A DNA stretch of 64,000 nt from Okapia johnstoni (GCA_024291935.2 CM044312.1:74853001-74917000), one strand, 5' to 3'. Positions 31,359 to 41,992 are shown, counted from the stretch's first letter. Notes: a model not told the origin generated them from the sequence alone. Program-made: numbers and translations.

Positions 31359-31362
<4 letters not shown>
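31285..31362. repeat. Unrecognised repeat, copy A, left part
   Basis: This segment and 31556-31660 together resemble 32310-32487. The shared block here is 'ctctcttactaaacaatgcc' against 'ctctcttattgaataatatc' in copy B. A Bov-tA with a GT run split copy A. The family is not one I can name. Confidence 0.5.

Positions 31363-31363
<1 letters not shown>

Positions 31364-31391
<28 letters not shown>
31364..31391. repeat. (GT)n microsatellite
   Basis: A 28-base GT run abutting the antisense Bov-tA. It corresponds to the expanded (CA)n tail of that SINE. Confidence 0.95.
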
Positions 31392-31555
31392 TAGTCACTC
31401 AGTTGTGTCTGACTCAACTGCCAGGCTCCTCTATCCATGGGATTTTCCACGCAAGAATACTGGAGTGGGTTGCCATTCCCTTCTCCAGGAGATCTTCCTG
31501 ATCTGGGGATTGAACCCTGGTCTTCTGCATTGCAGGCTGATTCTTTACTGACAAG
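31391..31555 (-). mobile_element. Bov-tA SINE, antisense, internally deleted
   Basis: It runs from 'ttagtcactcagttgtgtct' to 'tgcaggctgattctttact'. The usual stretch with 'ttgcgaccccatggactgta' is missing after 'tgactcaactgcc', a short internal deletion. It lies within copy A of the unrecognised repeat. Confidence 0.9.
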
Positions 31556-31660
31556 TTCCTTAGGCTTGTTCTGATTTTGCCATTTGCACTCAAGGGACTA
31601 TTTCACCAATTAAATGACAATACCCTGTGTGAGAATTTAGCACAAGTGCAGATTTTTTTT
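31556..31660. repeat. Unrecognised repeat, copy A, right part
   Basis: The shared words with copy B are 'ccttagg'/'ccttaag', 'tgccattt', 'atttcaccaat' and 'agtgcaga', in the same order and spacing. It ends in a T-run near 31650-31661. Confidence 0.5.
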
Positions 31661-31944
31661 TTTAAATCACCAAAGGTCAGTCAGAAAGTAGTAGTTTAAA
31701 ATAAAGCCTCAAGTGTTAAGTATTCTAAAAAGAAATGCTTATTCAAACAATTATTTTTCCCATCTGATTCAAAAGATTTCATAAAACCCCACTGAATATA
31801 ACTTGGTACAAAGGAATTAGGTGCCTTATACTGATTGATTTGTCTTCCACAACCCCTAGGACTATGATGACTGGTCACTGGCAGGACGCTGGTGTTAAGG
31901 ATAGATTCACCACATCTTTTCTACAAATTTTAATCACATCTTTC
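31661..31944. other. Unassigned sequence
   Basis: Nothing recognised. Confidence 0.4.
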
Positions 31945-32018
31945 CTATGGACAGTGGAGCCTGGTGGGCTACAGTCCATGGAGCTGCAAAGAGTCACATG
32001 AATGAACACACACACACC
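31945..32018 (+). mobile_element. Bov-tA SINE, 3' scrap
   Basis: 'ctatggacagtggagcctgg' through 'gcaaagagtcacatg' with a short (CA)n tail. Only the last third of the SINE is present. Confidence 0.8.
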
Positions 32019-32244
32019 ACTCTAGTGTAATATTAATCCCTATCTACATCAAGAATTTATTGTCTAAACTTGTTATGGGGGTAATAAGGCATACACAGAC
32101 CTTGACATGAAATAGACTACAATTAAAGTGACATTTGGGAAACTGGGCAGTGAGACTTGGGGAGTAATAACTCTGGGGCAAATGTATCATGGAATCTAGT
32201 GATTTCTGTGAAGAGAGGTACTCTTTCCATCTTACTTTAAGAAC

Positions 32245-32624
32245 ATGGACTGAAATAGACTGCCTGGGTTCAAATGCCATCTCTGTCATTTTCTAGCTAA
32301 ACAAAATATTCACTGTGGTACAGCACTAGAGATACTCTCTTATTGAATAATATCCTTGTAACTGCGGCTCCTTAAGATCGTTCCAATCATGCCATTTCCA
32401 TTTAGGAAATGATTTCACCAATCATATTCTAATAAGTTCTGGGAGGATCTAGATTTAGTGCAGACTTCTATTTTTATATTTCTTCGTTCCCCAGTTGCCT
32501 CTCTTATAAATTGGAGATAATGATAATGACTGTCTTATTGGGTTGTTTGAAAGATTAAATGAATATTTAATGTTTGTAAAAACACTTAGAAAAGCCTGGA
32601 ACATATTACATATTGAATAAATTT
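32245..32624 (+). mobile_element. MIR SINE, sense, split by the unrecognised repeat
   Basis: The head 'gactgcctgggttcaaatgc' and 'ttttctagct' is at 32258-32298. The core resumes at about 32488 with 'cagttgcctctcttataaat' and ends 'gaataaatt' near 32620. Roughly 35 bases of MIR are missing at the break, where copy B (32310-32487) sits. Confidence 0.75.
32310..32487. repeat. Unrecognised repeat, copy B
   Basis: About 180 bp that interrupts a MIR and resembles the two halves at 31285-31362 and 31556-31660 in the same orientation. Most differences between the copies look like transitions, as expected for old interspersed copies. There is no open frame. Candidate families include an old SINE, a short LTR piece or a non-autonomous DNA transposon. 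Confidence 0.5.
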
Positions 32625-33164
32625 AAAAAATCAACATATGCCCAGAAGCTACTTTTCTATTAAAAACTCAGTATTATATAAAACACTTTCTATTTCTACA
32701 GTGGATAAGACAGAATTAAACAGAACAGGGCTAAAAACAGAAGACAAAGCTAAAAAATATATGAAGAATATATACAATTTCTTTGATAATAAACTAGAGA
32801 AAGAAAGTCTCAGGGGTCCATGTTAACACTCTCTCAAATTCTAGGAGTGCACAGATTTTCACATAGCTAGAGATAAAAATAGACAAAAATTCTGTACATA
32901 AAGTCTAAACTGTAAACAGTTCTCTCTGCAATTGTTAGTAAACACCATGGCATCAAGCAGCAACTACAACAATGCAGACAGAGCAGGATATGAACCTCGT
33001 GGGACTTTGAAAAGGCTAGGAGGTGCTGCAGAGTTGACAGATGAAAGAAGATAGAAATCTGAGTAGGAATAGCTTGGACAGCTTTGTGTTTTCACCAGAT
33101 CCTTGTGAGAAGCTTGCAGAAGTTACAACCACATATATAAGTACTTCTGTTTGAGATATATGTA
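32625..33164. other. Unassigned sequence
   Basis: No gene or repeat recognised. Confidence 0.45.
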
Positions 33165-33258
33165 TGTATTTATATGGACACAACTTGGCAACTAAACCAT
33201 CACCACCATATGAATATATACATACATCAGCATACACACACAAACACACACACACACA
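33165..33258 (+). mobile_element. BovB/Bov-tA 3' scrap with (CA)n run
   Basis: 'ggacacaacttggcaactaa' followed by 'accatcaccacca' is the 3' terminus of an old Bov element, and an interrupted CA run follows at 33232-33258. Confidence 0.6.
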
Positions 33259-33404
33259 TGATTAAATTATTTTCATCTCATAGAGCCCTTTAGTCACGTT
33301 AAGTAAATTCTCTTGAATAACCAACATTAAAAAGTAAATTCTTGTACCTAACTGCATAGATAGGGGTCTGAATTAGGAAAACTCTAAAAATAGACAGTCA
33401 GACA

Positions 33405-33620
33405 CATACATGCTTAGTCACTAAAACATGTCCAACATTTTGGGACCCCCCCATGGACTGTGGGCTCCTCTTTCCATGGGATTTTCCAGGCAAGAATACT
33501 GGAGTGGTTAGATATTTCCTCCTCTAGGGGATCTTCCCAGCTCAGGGATCAAACCCGTGTCTCTTTTACTCCTGTACTGGCAGGTGGATTATTTACCACT
33601 GAGCTACCTGGGAAGCCCAG
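33405..33620 (-). mobile_element. Bov-tA SINE, antisense
   Basis: From 'tgcttagtcactaaaacatg' to 'gagctacctgggaagccc'. The tRNA-like head is at the right end. Confidence 0.92.
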
Positions 33621-33965
33621 ACTTTACAAAATGATGCCTTTCTTAATAGTATTAATACCATGTGCAATTATAACATTGTACATGTCCATAGGAACTTTAA
33701 AGTATAGGAAGGGATTCATGGAGAGGTACACTCTGAAATCAAAAGTGAAAAAAATATTTTTTTCTTGAGCATTCAACTATTTGTCAATTTGATGTTAGTT
33801 TTTAAACAATTATGGGTTGCTATGGTTAACTCTTCAAACCCCTTAAGTGGAAGACATGCAAAGAAAACGTCAAAACTCATTAAGTTTATATATATGCACC
33901 TTCATCAACAGTCAGCACCACAGACTAAATATCTTTGCTGTATTTTTCTGTTTTTGCATATTCCT
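33621..33965. other. Unassigned sequence
   Basis: No gene or repeat recognised. Confidence 0.45.
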
Positions 33966-33977
33966 TATATCACTGTC

Positions 33978-34663
33978 CAGTTAGAACTGGACATGGAACA
34001 ACAGACTGGTTCCAAATTGGGAAAGGAGTATGTCAAGGCTGTGTATTGTCACCCTGCTTATTTAACTCCTATGCAGAGTACATCATGAGAAACACTGGGC
34101 TGGATGAAGCACAAGCTGGAATCAAGATTGCTGGGAGAAATATCAATAACCTCAGATATGCAGATGACACCACCCTTATGGTAGAAAGTGAAGAAGAACT
34201 TAAGAGCCTCTTGATGAAAGTGAAAGAGGAGAGTGAAAAAGTTGGCTTAAAACTCAATATTCTGAAAACTTAGATCATGGCATCCAGTCCCATCACTTCA
34301 TGGCAAATACACGGGGAAACAGTGGAAACAGTGGCTGACTTTATTTGGGGGGGCTCCAAAATCACTGCAGATGGTGACTGCAGCCATGAAATTAAAAGAT
34401 GCTCACTCCTTGGGAGAAAAGTTATGACCAAACTAGACAGCATATTAAAAAGCAGAGATGTTACTTTGCCAACAAAGGTCCGTCTAGTCAAGGCTACGGT
34501 TTTTCCAGTAGTCACGTATGGATGTGAGAGTTGGACAATAAAGAAAGCTGACTGCCGAAGAATTGATACTTTTGAACTATGGTGTTGGAGAAGACTCTTG
34601 AGAGTCCCTTGGACTGAAAGGAGATCCAACCAGTCAATCCTAAAGGAAATCAATACTGAATAG
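33978..34663 (+). pseudogene. BovB ORF2 remnant (reverse transcriptase C-terminal half)
   Basis: Frame 1 (to 34273) carries RTGHGTTDWFQIGKGVCQGC and an intact YADD, then stops at a TAG just after 'LKLNILKT', where other copies read on with 'KIMAS'. A second frame from 34277 carries SSPITSWQIHGETVETVADF, LLGRKVMTKLDSILKSRDVT and [14 protein letters not shown], ending in a TAG after 'NTE'. The frames are otherwise open, so this is a lightly damaged but 5'-truncated copy with no endonuclease. Confidence 0.9.
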
Positions 34664-34939
34664 TCATTGGAAGTACTGATGTTGAAGCTGAAATTCCAAT
34701 ACTTTGGCCACCTAATGTGAAGAGCTGACTCATTTGAAAAAACCCTGATGCTGGGAAAGATTGAAGGCAGGAGGAGAAGGGGACGACAGAGGATGAGATG
34801 GTTGGGTGGCATCACTGACTCAATAGACATGAGTTTGGGTAGACTCTGGGAGTTGGTGATGCACAGGGAGGCCTGGCGTGATGTGGTTCATGGGGTTGCA
34901 AAGAGTCGGACACGACTGAGCGACTGAACTGAACTGAAC
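33978..34939 (+). mobile_element. BovB LINE, 0.96 kb, sense
   Basis: 5'-truncated inside the reverse transcriptase, running to an 'actgaactgaact' tail. A 12-bp target-site duplication TATATCACTGTC (33966-33977) / TATATCATTGTC (34940-34951) has one mismatch. Confidence 0.95.
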
Positions 34940-35029
34940 TATATCATTGTCATTCATATTTTGACAACCTTTTAGAGATTCAGTGATATCATTTTGATTC
35001 TTTCTGAAGAGTTCAGTAATACTTGAAGA

Positions 35030-35420
35030 GCCCCATGCATGCTATGAATTGTGTGATCTTGAGCACAATACAGAACTTGTGTTTCAGTTTCCACTTGTAA
35101 GACAGGAATGTTAATAACACCTAACTCACAGGACTACTAGGATTCCCAGGTGGTGCTAGTGGTAAAGAACCCTCCTGGAAATGCAGGAGACTTGAGTTCG
35201 ATCCCTGGGTTGGGAAGATCCCCTGGAGTAGGAAACAGCAACCTCACTCCAGAAAATCCTATGGACAGAGGAGCCTGGTGGGCTACAGTCCATGGGGTTC
35301 CAAAGAGTTGGACACAATTGAGTGACTCAGCTCACACACGCAGGAACAGGAGTATTAGAGGGGTCGAATGAGTTAGTATATTTTAAAGGCTACTGTTACT
35401 ATGAAATAGTATTTGTTAAT
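35030..35420 (+). mobile_element. MIR SINE, sense, split by a Bov-tA
   Basis: Left part: 'ttgtgtgatcttgagcacaa' and 'gtttcagtttccacttgtaa', then 'aataacacctaactcacagg'. Right part after the SINE: 'cgaatgagttagtatatttt'. The order fits sense MIR. Confidence 0.7.
35138..35341 (+). mobile_element. Bov-tA SINE
   Basis: It starts with 'attcccaggtggtgctagtg' and ends 'gagtgactcagctcacacac'. Flanking words 'caggactactag' and 'caggagtattag' are a likely diverged target-site duplication within the MIR. Confidence 0.92.
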
Positions 35421-36934
35421 ACACAATGCCTATCTGTCAATCCCTTTCTTCATTCTCTTTATATTTGATTATTTTTTGTGACAACTAATATTGATTACGC
35501 CTTCCTATTTTTCTTGTAGTATCTACTTTCCCTGCATTATCTGATCTATTCATTGTTCTTTGTGTTTATTCTTCCATTAAACAGATACAAACATTTTTAT
35601 ACTTACAAAACAGACATAGAATATAAACATAATATTATCTATAAAAACGAATACTCTATTTTACTACATATTAAAGTGAATGAAAGAACTCCTAATTTCC
35701 TATTCTATTCACCCTAATTTTCCTGGATCATTATCTTCCCACACACTTGGAAATAACTTTTCTCTTGCTATTGTATGTTCAGGCCCTTTTATAGATTCAC
35801 TATGTTCCACCTGTCATTTTCGTCACCACTGTAATCAACGTTTTCATTTTTACTATTATTTTATTGTAAAAATTATCAAAATTGACCATTAAGAGCTGGT
35901 TTAAGTTAGACATTGATTCTTTTTAGCACTGCCCCTGAAAACTTTGAAGGGTCTTTCAGAGAATGATCAGCACTATCCTGATAGTTTCTGCTCTGGCACA
36001 GGTAACCAGTCATCCTCCAAAAAGCACTGAATCATTAGAGGGGTGAAAATAGGATAGAACCAAAAAGTGAACACTAGAAATGCACTGGAGGAATTGGAGT
36101 CAGAAGAAAGATGTACAGAAAGAAAGATACAGCTCTTGGCCTACTAGTTAAAGCACAACTGGAATAAAATTTCCATAAGGCCAAAGCTTCTCTCTATGGT
36201 GATGAGTTTATACTGCTCATTCCATTTTTTCCCAATATGTTACACTGCCATCCTGTGCTTCTAGTATGTATCTTCTAGTAGATACCAAAACTTTCTTCTG
36301 CTCTGTTAACAAAGTAAAAATTTTCATTATATTTTAAAAATCCATGCCCTTAGAATATTTTTTGCCCTAAAGGCATAAGTTGCAGTTTTGGCCATCAGTC
36401 TACTAGTGATAATAAATTTTCTTTGACATAGTTTCAGTTTTAAAGAAACAAAGTGCAGAGAATGTCCTTTCTAATTAATTAATGCAAAAACTTTTGATCT
36501 TATTTAATATTAACATATAAAATGGTCAAACTATATGTTACATTAAACATTTTTTGCTTCTCTTGCTTTCCTTTTATCCCAAGCTAAAAATCTTCCATGT
36601 TCTAAATTTACATACCTATTTTTGCCTTATTAAAGAACTAAGGTATTGTTGATGAACAGACAAACTATTATATACTAAAGTGTACATACACTAATACACC
36701 AGTCTCACTTATATATGAAATGATCCAGACATGTGACAAACTCTTGGAAAAGAGGGTCCCAGTTTGTCTGAAACTCCAATTCTTAGTAAAATTCTCAACA
36801 TTTTAAGGCTCTGGAGACAAACTAGCATATAAATTCACAGATTTTGAACGTAAGTTGTAAAGTAAATCTGTAAGTCAGTTCCTATGAAGAATACTGCCCC
36901 TCAAACCTGTATCTAACCATTTTCTTTTTAAAAT
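35421..36934. other. Unassigned sequence
   Basis: About 1.5 kb, AT-rich, with no gene or repeat recognised. Confidence 0.45.
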
Positions 36935-37501
36935 TTAATTAATTAATTTATTTATTGGCTGTGCTGGGTCTTCTCTGCCATGCAGGCTTTTCTCTAGTTG
37001 TGGTGAGCAGGGGCTACTCTCTAGTTGTGGGGTGCAGACTTTCTCATCTTAATGGCTTCTCTTTTTGCAGAGCACGGGCTCTCTGCACATGGGCTCAGTA
37101 GTTGTGGCTCACAGGCTATTGAGCACAGGCTCAGTAGTTGTACAGAATTTAAAGGCTCAAGAGACAGTTTTCTATGACAGGTTAACCTGGGCTATCCTCT
37201 AATCCACATTAATTAAGTCACCTTTATGTACAGTTGGGTAGGTCCCCTGGAGGAGGAAATAGCAGCCCGCTGCAGTATTTTTGCGTAGAGAATCCCATGG
37301 ACAGAGGAGCCTGGTGGGCTACAGTCCATGGGGTCGCAAAAAGTCGAACACAACTGAGCGACTAATACTACTAAGGCTCAGTTGTTGTGAGGCATGGGCT
37401 TAGTTGCTCTGCAACATGTAGGATCTTCCCAGATCAGGGATTGAACTGTTCTCCTGCAATGGCATGTGGATTCTTTACCACTGAGCCACCAGGGAAGCCC
37501 C
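36935..37501 (-). mobile_element. CHR-2-type SINE, antisense, carrying an insert
   Basis: A cetartiodactyl tRNA-derived SINE in antisense. The left part (36935-37140) has the repeated motifs 'ctctagttgtggtgagcagg' and 'ctcagtagttgtggctc'. The right part (37375-37501) has 'catgggcttagttgctctgc' and the tRNA-like head 'gagccaccagggaagcccc'. A 234-bp insert at 37141-37374 splits it. The 13-bp word GGCTCAGTAGTTG (37128-37140) recurs with one change at 37375-37387 and marks the target-site duplication of the insert. Confidence 0.85.
37141..37374 (+). mobile_element. Chimeric retro-insert: unknown 92-nt head plus truncated Bov-tA
   Basis: The right part (from about 37233) is a 5'-truncated Bov-tA: 'ggtcccctggaggaggaaat' to 'acacaactgagcgactaata'. 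The left part (37141-37232) is not Bov-tA or CHR sequence. Since the target-site duplication encloses both parts, they were probably inserted together. A template switch from another RNA onto the SINE RNA would explain this. I cannot identify the 92-nt head. Confidence 0.7.
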
Positions 37502-37719
37502 AATCATTTTCATTTTAAATAAATTGCATGAATACAGAGTAAACCTACTTACAAGATTAGGTATGAAAACTGTAGTATCTTGTTACATTTCCTTTAGGGA
37601 AATGTACTTTTGCAACATCTCTGAAGGAAAATTTGGTAAGATTATTACTACAATATAGAAAAAATTTTTTTCAGTATAACAGTTTGGCAGCAATTAAAGT
37701 GCTAATTACATATCAGAAA

Positions 37720-37930
37720 TAAGAGCCTTGAAATCAGATTTTAATTAAAATCCTAGCTCTAGCATCCACATCCAGTAAAACTCAGGGCAAGTTTACCTAA
37801 CTGCTACAAGCTTTGTTTTTCTACATTTGAAACAGGAATAATATTTGCCTCTTAGATTTACTGTGAGAATTACATGAGATAACATTTAAAGCAACAGTGA
37901 ACATAACTAAAAAAGTTATTACTAAATGAG
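37720..37930 (+). mobile_element. MIR SINE, sense, well preserved
   Basis: 'gccttgaaatcagattttaa', 'cctagctctagcatccacat', 'ctcagggcaagtttacctaa', 'ctgtgagaattacatgagat' and 'aacagtgaac' follow sense MIR in order over most of its length. Confidence 0.85.
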
Positions 37931-39879
37931 TTTTCTTTATAGATTTATTGTATGATTCTGAAAGGCCCTTCTTCCTCAGAGTAACAGTATTATTACATGT
38001 AGATCTTTTCTTGAACTGTGATGTTCTTCAAGACCTGGCATTTTTGGAAGCAACTAATGCTCCTGGAAAGAGCAGAAAATAGTATTGTAAATCAACTATC
38101 CTATGATAAAGAACAACAACAACAAAAAAGAGTCTGGAGGTGGCAGAGGAGGAGAAGGAGGATTTTGAGAGCTCCACCTGTATCTCACTATATGGCTAGC
38201 TAGCTAGTTCTCTCTAAAAAAAAATTTCCCCGATGTTATTTTGAACCTGACTTTTCCTACTGAGCAGAGTGGAAAGACACATGGGACTATTCGATCTTCA
38301 AACCAGATAAAGCCTTGATAGATAATTGTTCATTATTCTCATTTAGGGCTTTTCAAATTTAGACAAAGAATTTCTTGTTTACTGAGATTTAGTAAGATGT
38401 TGCTACTTGAATTTATGGAAAAGCTCTTTAATGATGTTATTATTAAGGGAAATTAAATGACATCAATTTCTTCAGTGTAGTTAAGTTCAAATTTCAAGGA
38501 CCACCATGAACCTTTGTTTGGGGGAAATATTTATTAAACAATGATGGCCCCCATTAGTATCACAAGGAAAGGGGCTTATATTGGGAAATAGTACCTCACG
38601 TTTGATCATTAAATTCTTAATTCTAATCTAGAAATGTCATGTTAAACACACGGCCCTGGCGCCCCTTAGCGTACAAACGGATTATTACAGTTACATTGAT
38701 CCTCTCCCACGTCCCTAAGTGTCATAAATCATTCAGATCTTTGAGAAGAAAATGCTAATGTATAAATCACAATATATACATGTTAAGAATATCTGCATCA
38801 CCACTCACTTTGTGATGTATTTAACAATCTTTACTGCTTCTGTATTGACAGACTTCTCCTATTCAATGAACTTGATAAATTTAGAACCTGATAAATGCTG
38901 CAGTCTAGAACAGCCTTGATGCCATATATTAGCGTTGTTGCTGTGCCATGTGAGTAAACCAGGATAAAATAGATTTCCTCACTGTGTGAATGTGGCTAGA
39001 CTGTTCACGCTACACAAAGCCATAATTGTAAGGTTTTTTTCCCCCCTTATTTGAAATATGTGGTCCTAATTTAGGTTGAAAATGTTCTACTGAGCTTTTC
39101 TAATTAAAAAATCAGATTGAGATTCTCTATGGTCAGTAACAAGTAAACTGGATTGAGAAGAAAATATAAAATCTTGGCAACTCTGTTTAAGTATTTTTCA
39201 ATTCCAACACCTTGTTGGAAATTTAGCCAAGGAAATTTGTATCAGTTTTTAATTTACCTCAAATCAACTATAAGCTCTTATTGCTCTGATTTTGTCAATT
39301 GATTTACATTGTTCTTTGCAGTTCTTATTAATGCTCTTCATCAAGTATCTCCCGTGCTCTGAACATGCAGCATTGCAGTTCTCTGATTCAGTGATTTTAG
39401 GCAGTGGCCATATATCTTGCCTTGGCCACCGATGTGTGGGTAGAATTACACATTTAACTTTGGGAGGTAAAATTCAGGAATAAATTACTTAATTCCTCTC
39501 CCTCTTTTTCTTTCTCCCCTCACAACCATGGAGATAGTACTCCAGATGGAGGCTGCCTAGTGTCCCAGGAAGAAAATGATGCAGGGTAGAGACCTCAGAT
39601 GACCTGTTTGGCAATGGGGCATGAAGGAGAATTTAAACCTTTGTAACTTTAGACGATAAAGATTTGGAGGTTGTTCCAGACTGCAGCATCATGTAGCCTA
39701 TTGTAACAGACATACTTCTCTTTTTGATGCACTTACTTTTTAAATTGATTCTTTCTTTAAAATTACTATGAGTTACTGATAAATTTTGTAAAGTATGCTT
39801 TAAAATAGAATCTACAAGAGAGAAAAAAAGTGCAGAAAAATAATAACCCCACCTCTTGTGAAAGATAAATATTTATAGA
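37931..39879. other. Repeat-poor unassigned stretch, about 1.9 kb
   Basis: No repeat or gene recognised. 38630-38740 is less AT-rich than its surroundings and contains several CpG sites ('acacggccctggcgcccctt'), unusual for this window. This could be a constrained non-coding region, but that is inference. Confidence 0.4.
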
Positions 39880-40360
39880 GCCAACAAAACTCAAGCTTCA
39901 AGCAAAATTTGCAGGCAAGAAGTAAATGGTCCTATTTGGAAGCTTCTGGAAACAAGAAGACATTAAAAAAAAATACAGAAAATACACAGGGGATTTAAGC
40001 AAACCTTGACTGCATACAATAAAAAATAATGCCCTAATGTATTAAAGCACAGAATGAAATGATATGATGACAATAAAATATAAGTTTAGAAGGAGTCAAG
40101 TACTCTATGGGAAGAGGGAATAAGTATATTTTCAAATGCTAAGTTTCATATGCAGGTAAATACTGAAATAATATATACACAGAGTATCATCTTCATAATA
40201 GGAGGGGAGATGAAAAAGATGACAGGAAATAATCAACTTAGAATTCTATAACCAGAAAATGTATCATACTTACATAAATTTCATATGCAAGTATTTTCAG
40301 ATAAGTCAAAATATCATCCCCACTCCTAATCATTCCCTTTTTTTTTAATTTCAAAAAAAT
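39880..40360 (+). mobile_element. L1M-like LINE remnant, sense
   Basis: 'aatcaacttagaattctata' with 'ccagaaaatgtatcatactt' and 'gtattttcagataagtcaaa' follow the L1M ORF1-end / inter-ORF block. The rest is diverged. Confidence 0.5.
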
Positions 40361-40427
40361 CTAGAAAATATACTCTGCCTAAAAAATAGTGGGGTGGGGA
40401 GGCAAGAAAGCGAGAACACTATATGAA

Positions 40428-41030
40428 GTTGTATTAGTTTACTGGGGCTTCCCCGGTAGCTCAACGGTAAAACATCCTCCTGCCAATGCAGGAGACACAG
40501 GTTTGATCCTGGGTCAGGAAGATCCCCTGGAGAAGGAAATGGCAACCCACTCCAGTACTCTTGCCCGGGAAATACCATGGACAGAGCATCCTGGCAGCTA
40601 CAGTCCACAGGGTCACAAAGAGTCCAACATGACTTAGCAACAGAAACAACAGCAAACAATTAGTTTACTGGGACTGCCCTAAAAAGATGGGTTAGCTTAA
40701 ACAAAAGAAATGCATTTTCTCACAGTTCTTGGAAGCTGGAAGTCCAAGATGGAGAGAGAGAGTTGATTTCCTCTGAGGTCTCTCTCCTGTTGCTGGCCCT
40801 TCACATAGCTGTCCCTGTGTGCACATGTGTCCCTGGTTTGTCTCTGTATCTTTATCTCCTCTTCTGATGAGGACACCAGTCAGATTAATGCGAGTTCACT
40901 TTAACAAACTTATTTTCACTTGAATACTTCTCTGAAGGCCCTATCTCTAAATACAGCTATATTTTGAGAAATCAGAGGTCAGGGCTTCAAGATAGGAGTT
41001 TTGGAGGAACACAATTTAAACCACAGCAGG
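40428..41030 (-). mobile_element. MLT1-type LTR, antisense, split by a Bov-tA
   Basis: A nearly full solo LTR of the MaLR group. It starts 'gttgtattagtttactggg', resumes after the SINE with 'gggttagcttaaacaaaaga', 'tcacagttcttggaagctgg' and 'cttctgatgaggacaccagt', and ends 'ggaggaacacaatttaaacc'. No internal viral coding region is present. Confidence 0.85.
40447..40658 (+). mobile_element. Bov-tA SINE
   Basis: It starts with 'gcttccccggtagctcaacg' and ends 'gacttagcaacagaaacaac'. An exact 14-bp target-site duplication ATTAGTTTACTGGG is at 40433-40446 and 40659-40672, in the first bases of the MLT1 LTR. Confidence 0.95.
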
Positions 41031-41042
41031 GGTCTATGAAAC

Positions 41043-41073
41043 AAGAATAGTTAAAAAAAAAAAAACTATTCTT
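41043..41073. repeat. Perfect short inverted repeat around an A-run
   Basis: AAGAATAGTT (41043-41052), eleven A, then AACTATTCTT (41064-41073): a perfect 10-bp stem. It sits just past the MLT1 LTR. It is probably chance or slippage-derived. It lacks the GC-rich stem of a bacterial terminator and is not one. Confidence 0.85.
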
Positions 41074-41658
41074 CTCAGGCATGGTACTTTAATGAACTTC
41101 CCAGTATGAGAGCTTCAGCAGGCCAAAGAGTATCCAGTTCACCTTGAAACAGGAAGATACAAGATTCCCACAGTGATTTTCACAGTAGAAACAGTAAACT
41201 CAGATTTAGCTGAAGTGCTTAACAACATTGAGAGGATGTTACTCTTCTGCTGATATCTCAGGGTGAAGTGGTAATATGTACACAGAAAACTAAGCAAATA
41301 AAGAATGTGGCAGTTATAAAATCCCTGGAGAATAAACTAGTTGCACAAGAAAGGAAACACGAGCATAGCATATTACATGTCTAATTACGCATAAGATTTC
41401 CATAGTTATAGTGACAAAAACACTGGTTATTTTTTTTTAATGAAAACTGACATAACTATCAAAAGGATAAACAGGGAAAATGTAAAAGGGAAAATTCTCA
41501 GCTTTTGTAACAGAAAGTCAATGTATAATACCTAAAACTGAAAAAACAATTCAACAAATGGTTGTATAGCATGTTATTAGATATATAAAAGAACTACAGA
41601 GTTTGAAAAGTTTACTTCTGGGAGTGAAATAAAGGGGATAACTAGAGATAAATAGAGG
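41074..41658. other. Unassigned sequence
   Basis: Nothing recognised. It may continue the old L1M, but the match is too weak to call. Confidence 0.35.
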
Positions 41659-41992
41659 TGAGCTTCCCTCATAGCTCAGTTGGTAAAGCATCTGCCTGCA
41701 ATGCTGGAGACCCTGGTTCAATTCCTGAGTCAGGAAGATCTCCTGGAGAAGGAATAGGCTACCCACTTCAGTATTCTTTAGCTTCCCTTGTGGCTCAGCT
41801 GGTAAAGGGATTAATCCGCCCGCAATGCGGGAGACCTGGGTTCATTCCACGGGTTGGGAAGATCCCCAAGAGAAGGGAAAGGCTACCCACTCCAGTATTC
41901 TGGCCTGGAGAATTCCTAGACTGTATAGTCCATGGGGTCACAACGAGCAGAACATGACTAAGCGACTTTCACTTTCACTTCACTTCAAGTGA
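41659..41992 (+). mobile_element. Bov-tA dimer SINE
   Basis: Two tRNA-headed units (near 41661 and 41790), tail 'gcgactttcactttcacttc'. The flanks share 'aggtgag', a possible short target-site duplication. Confidence 0.92.
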
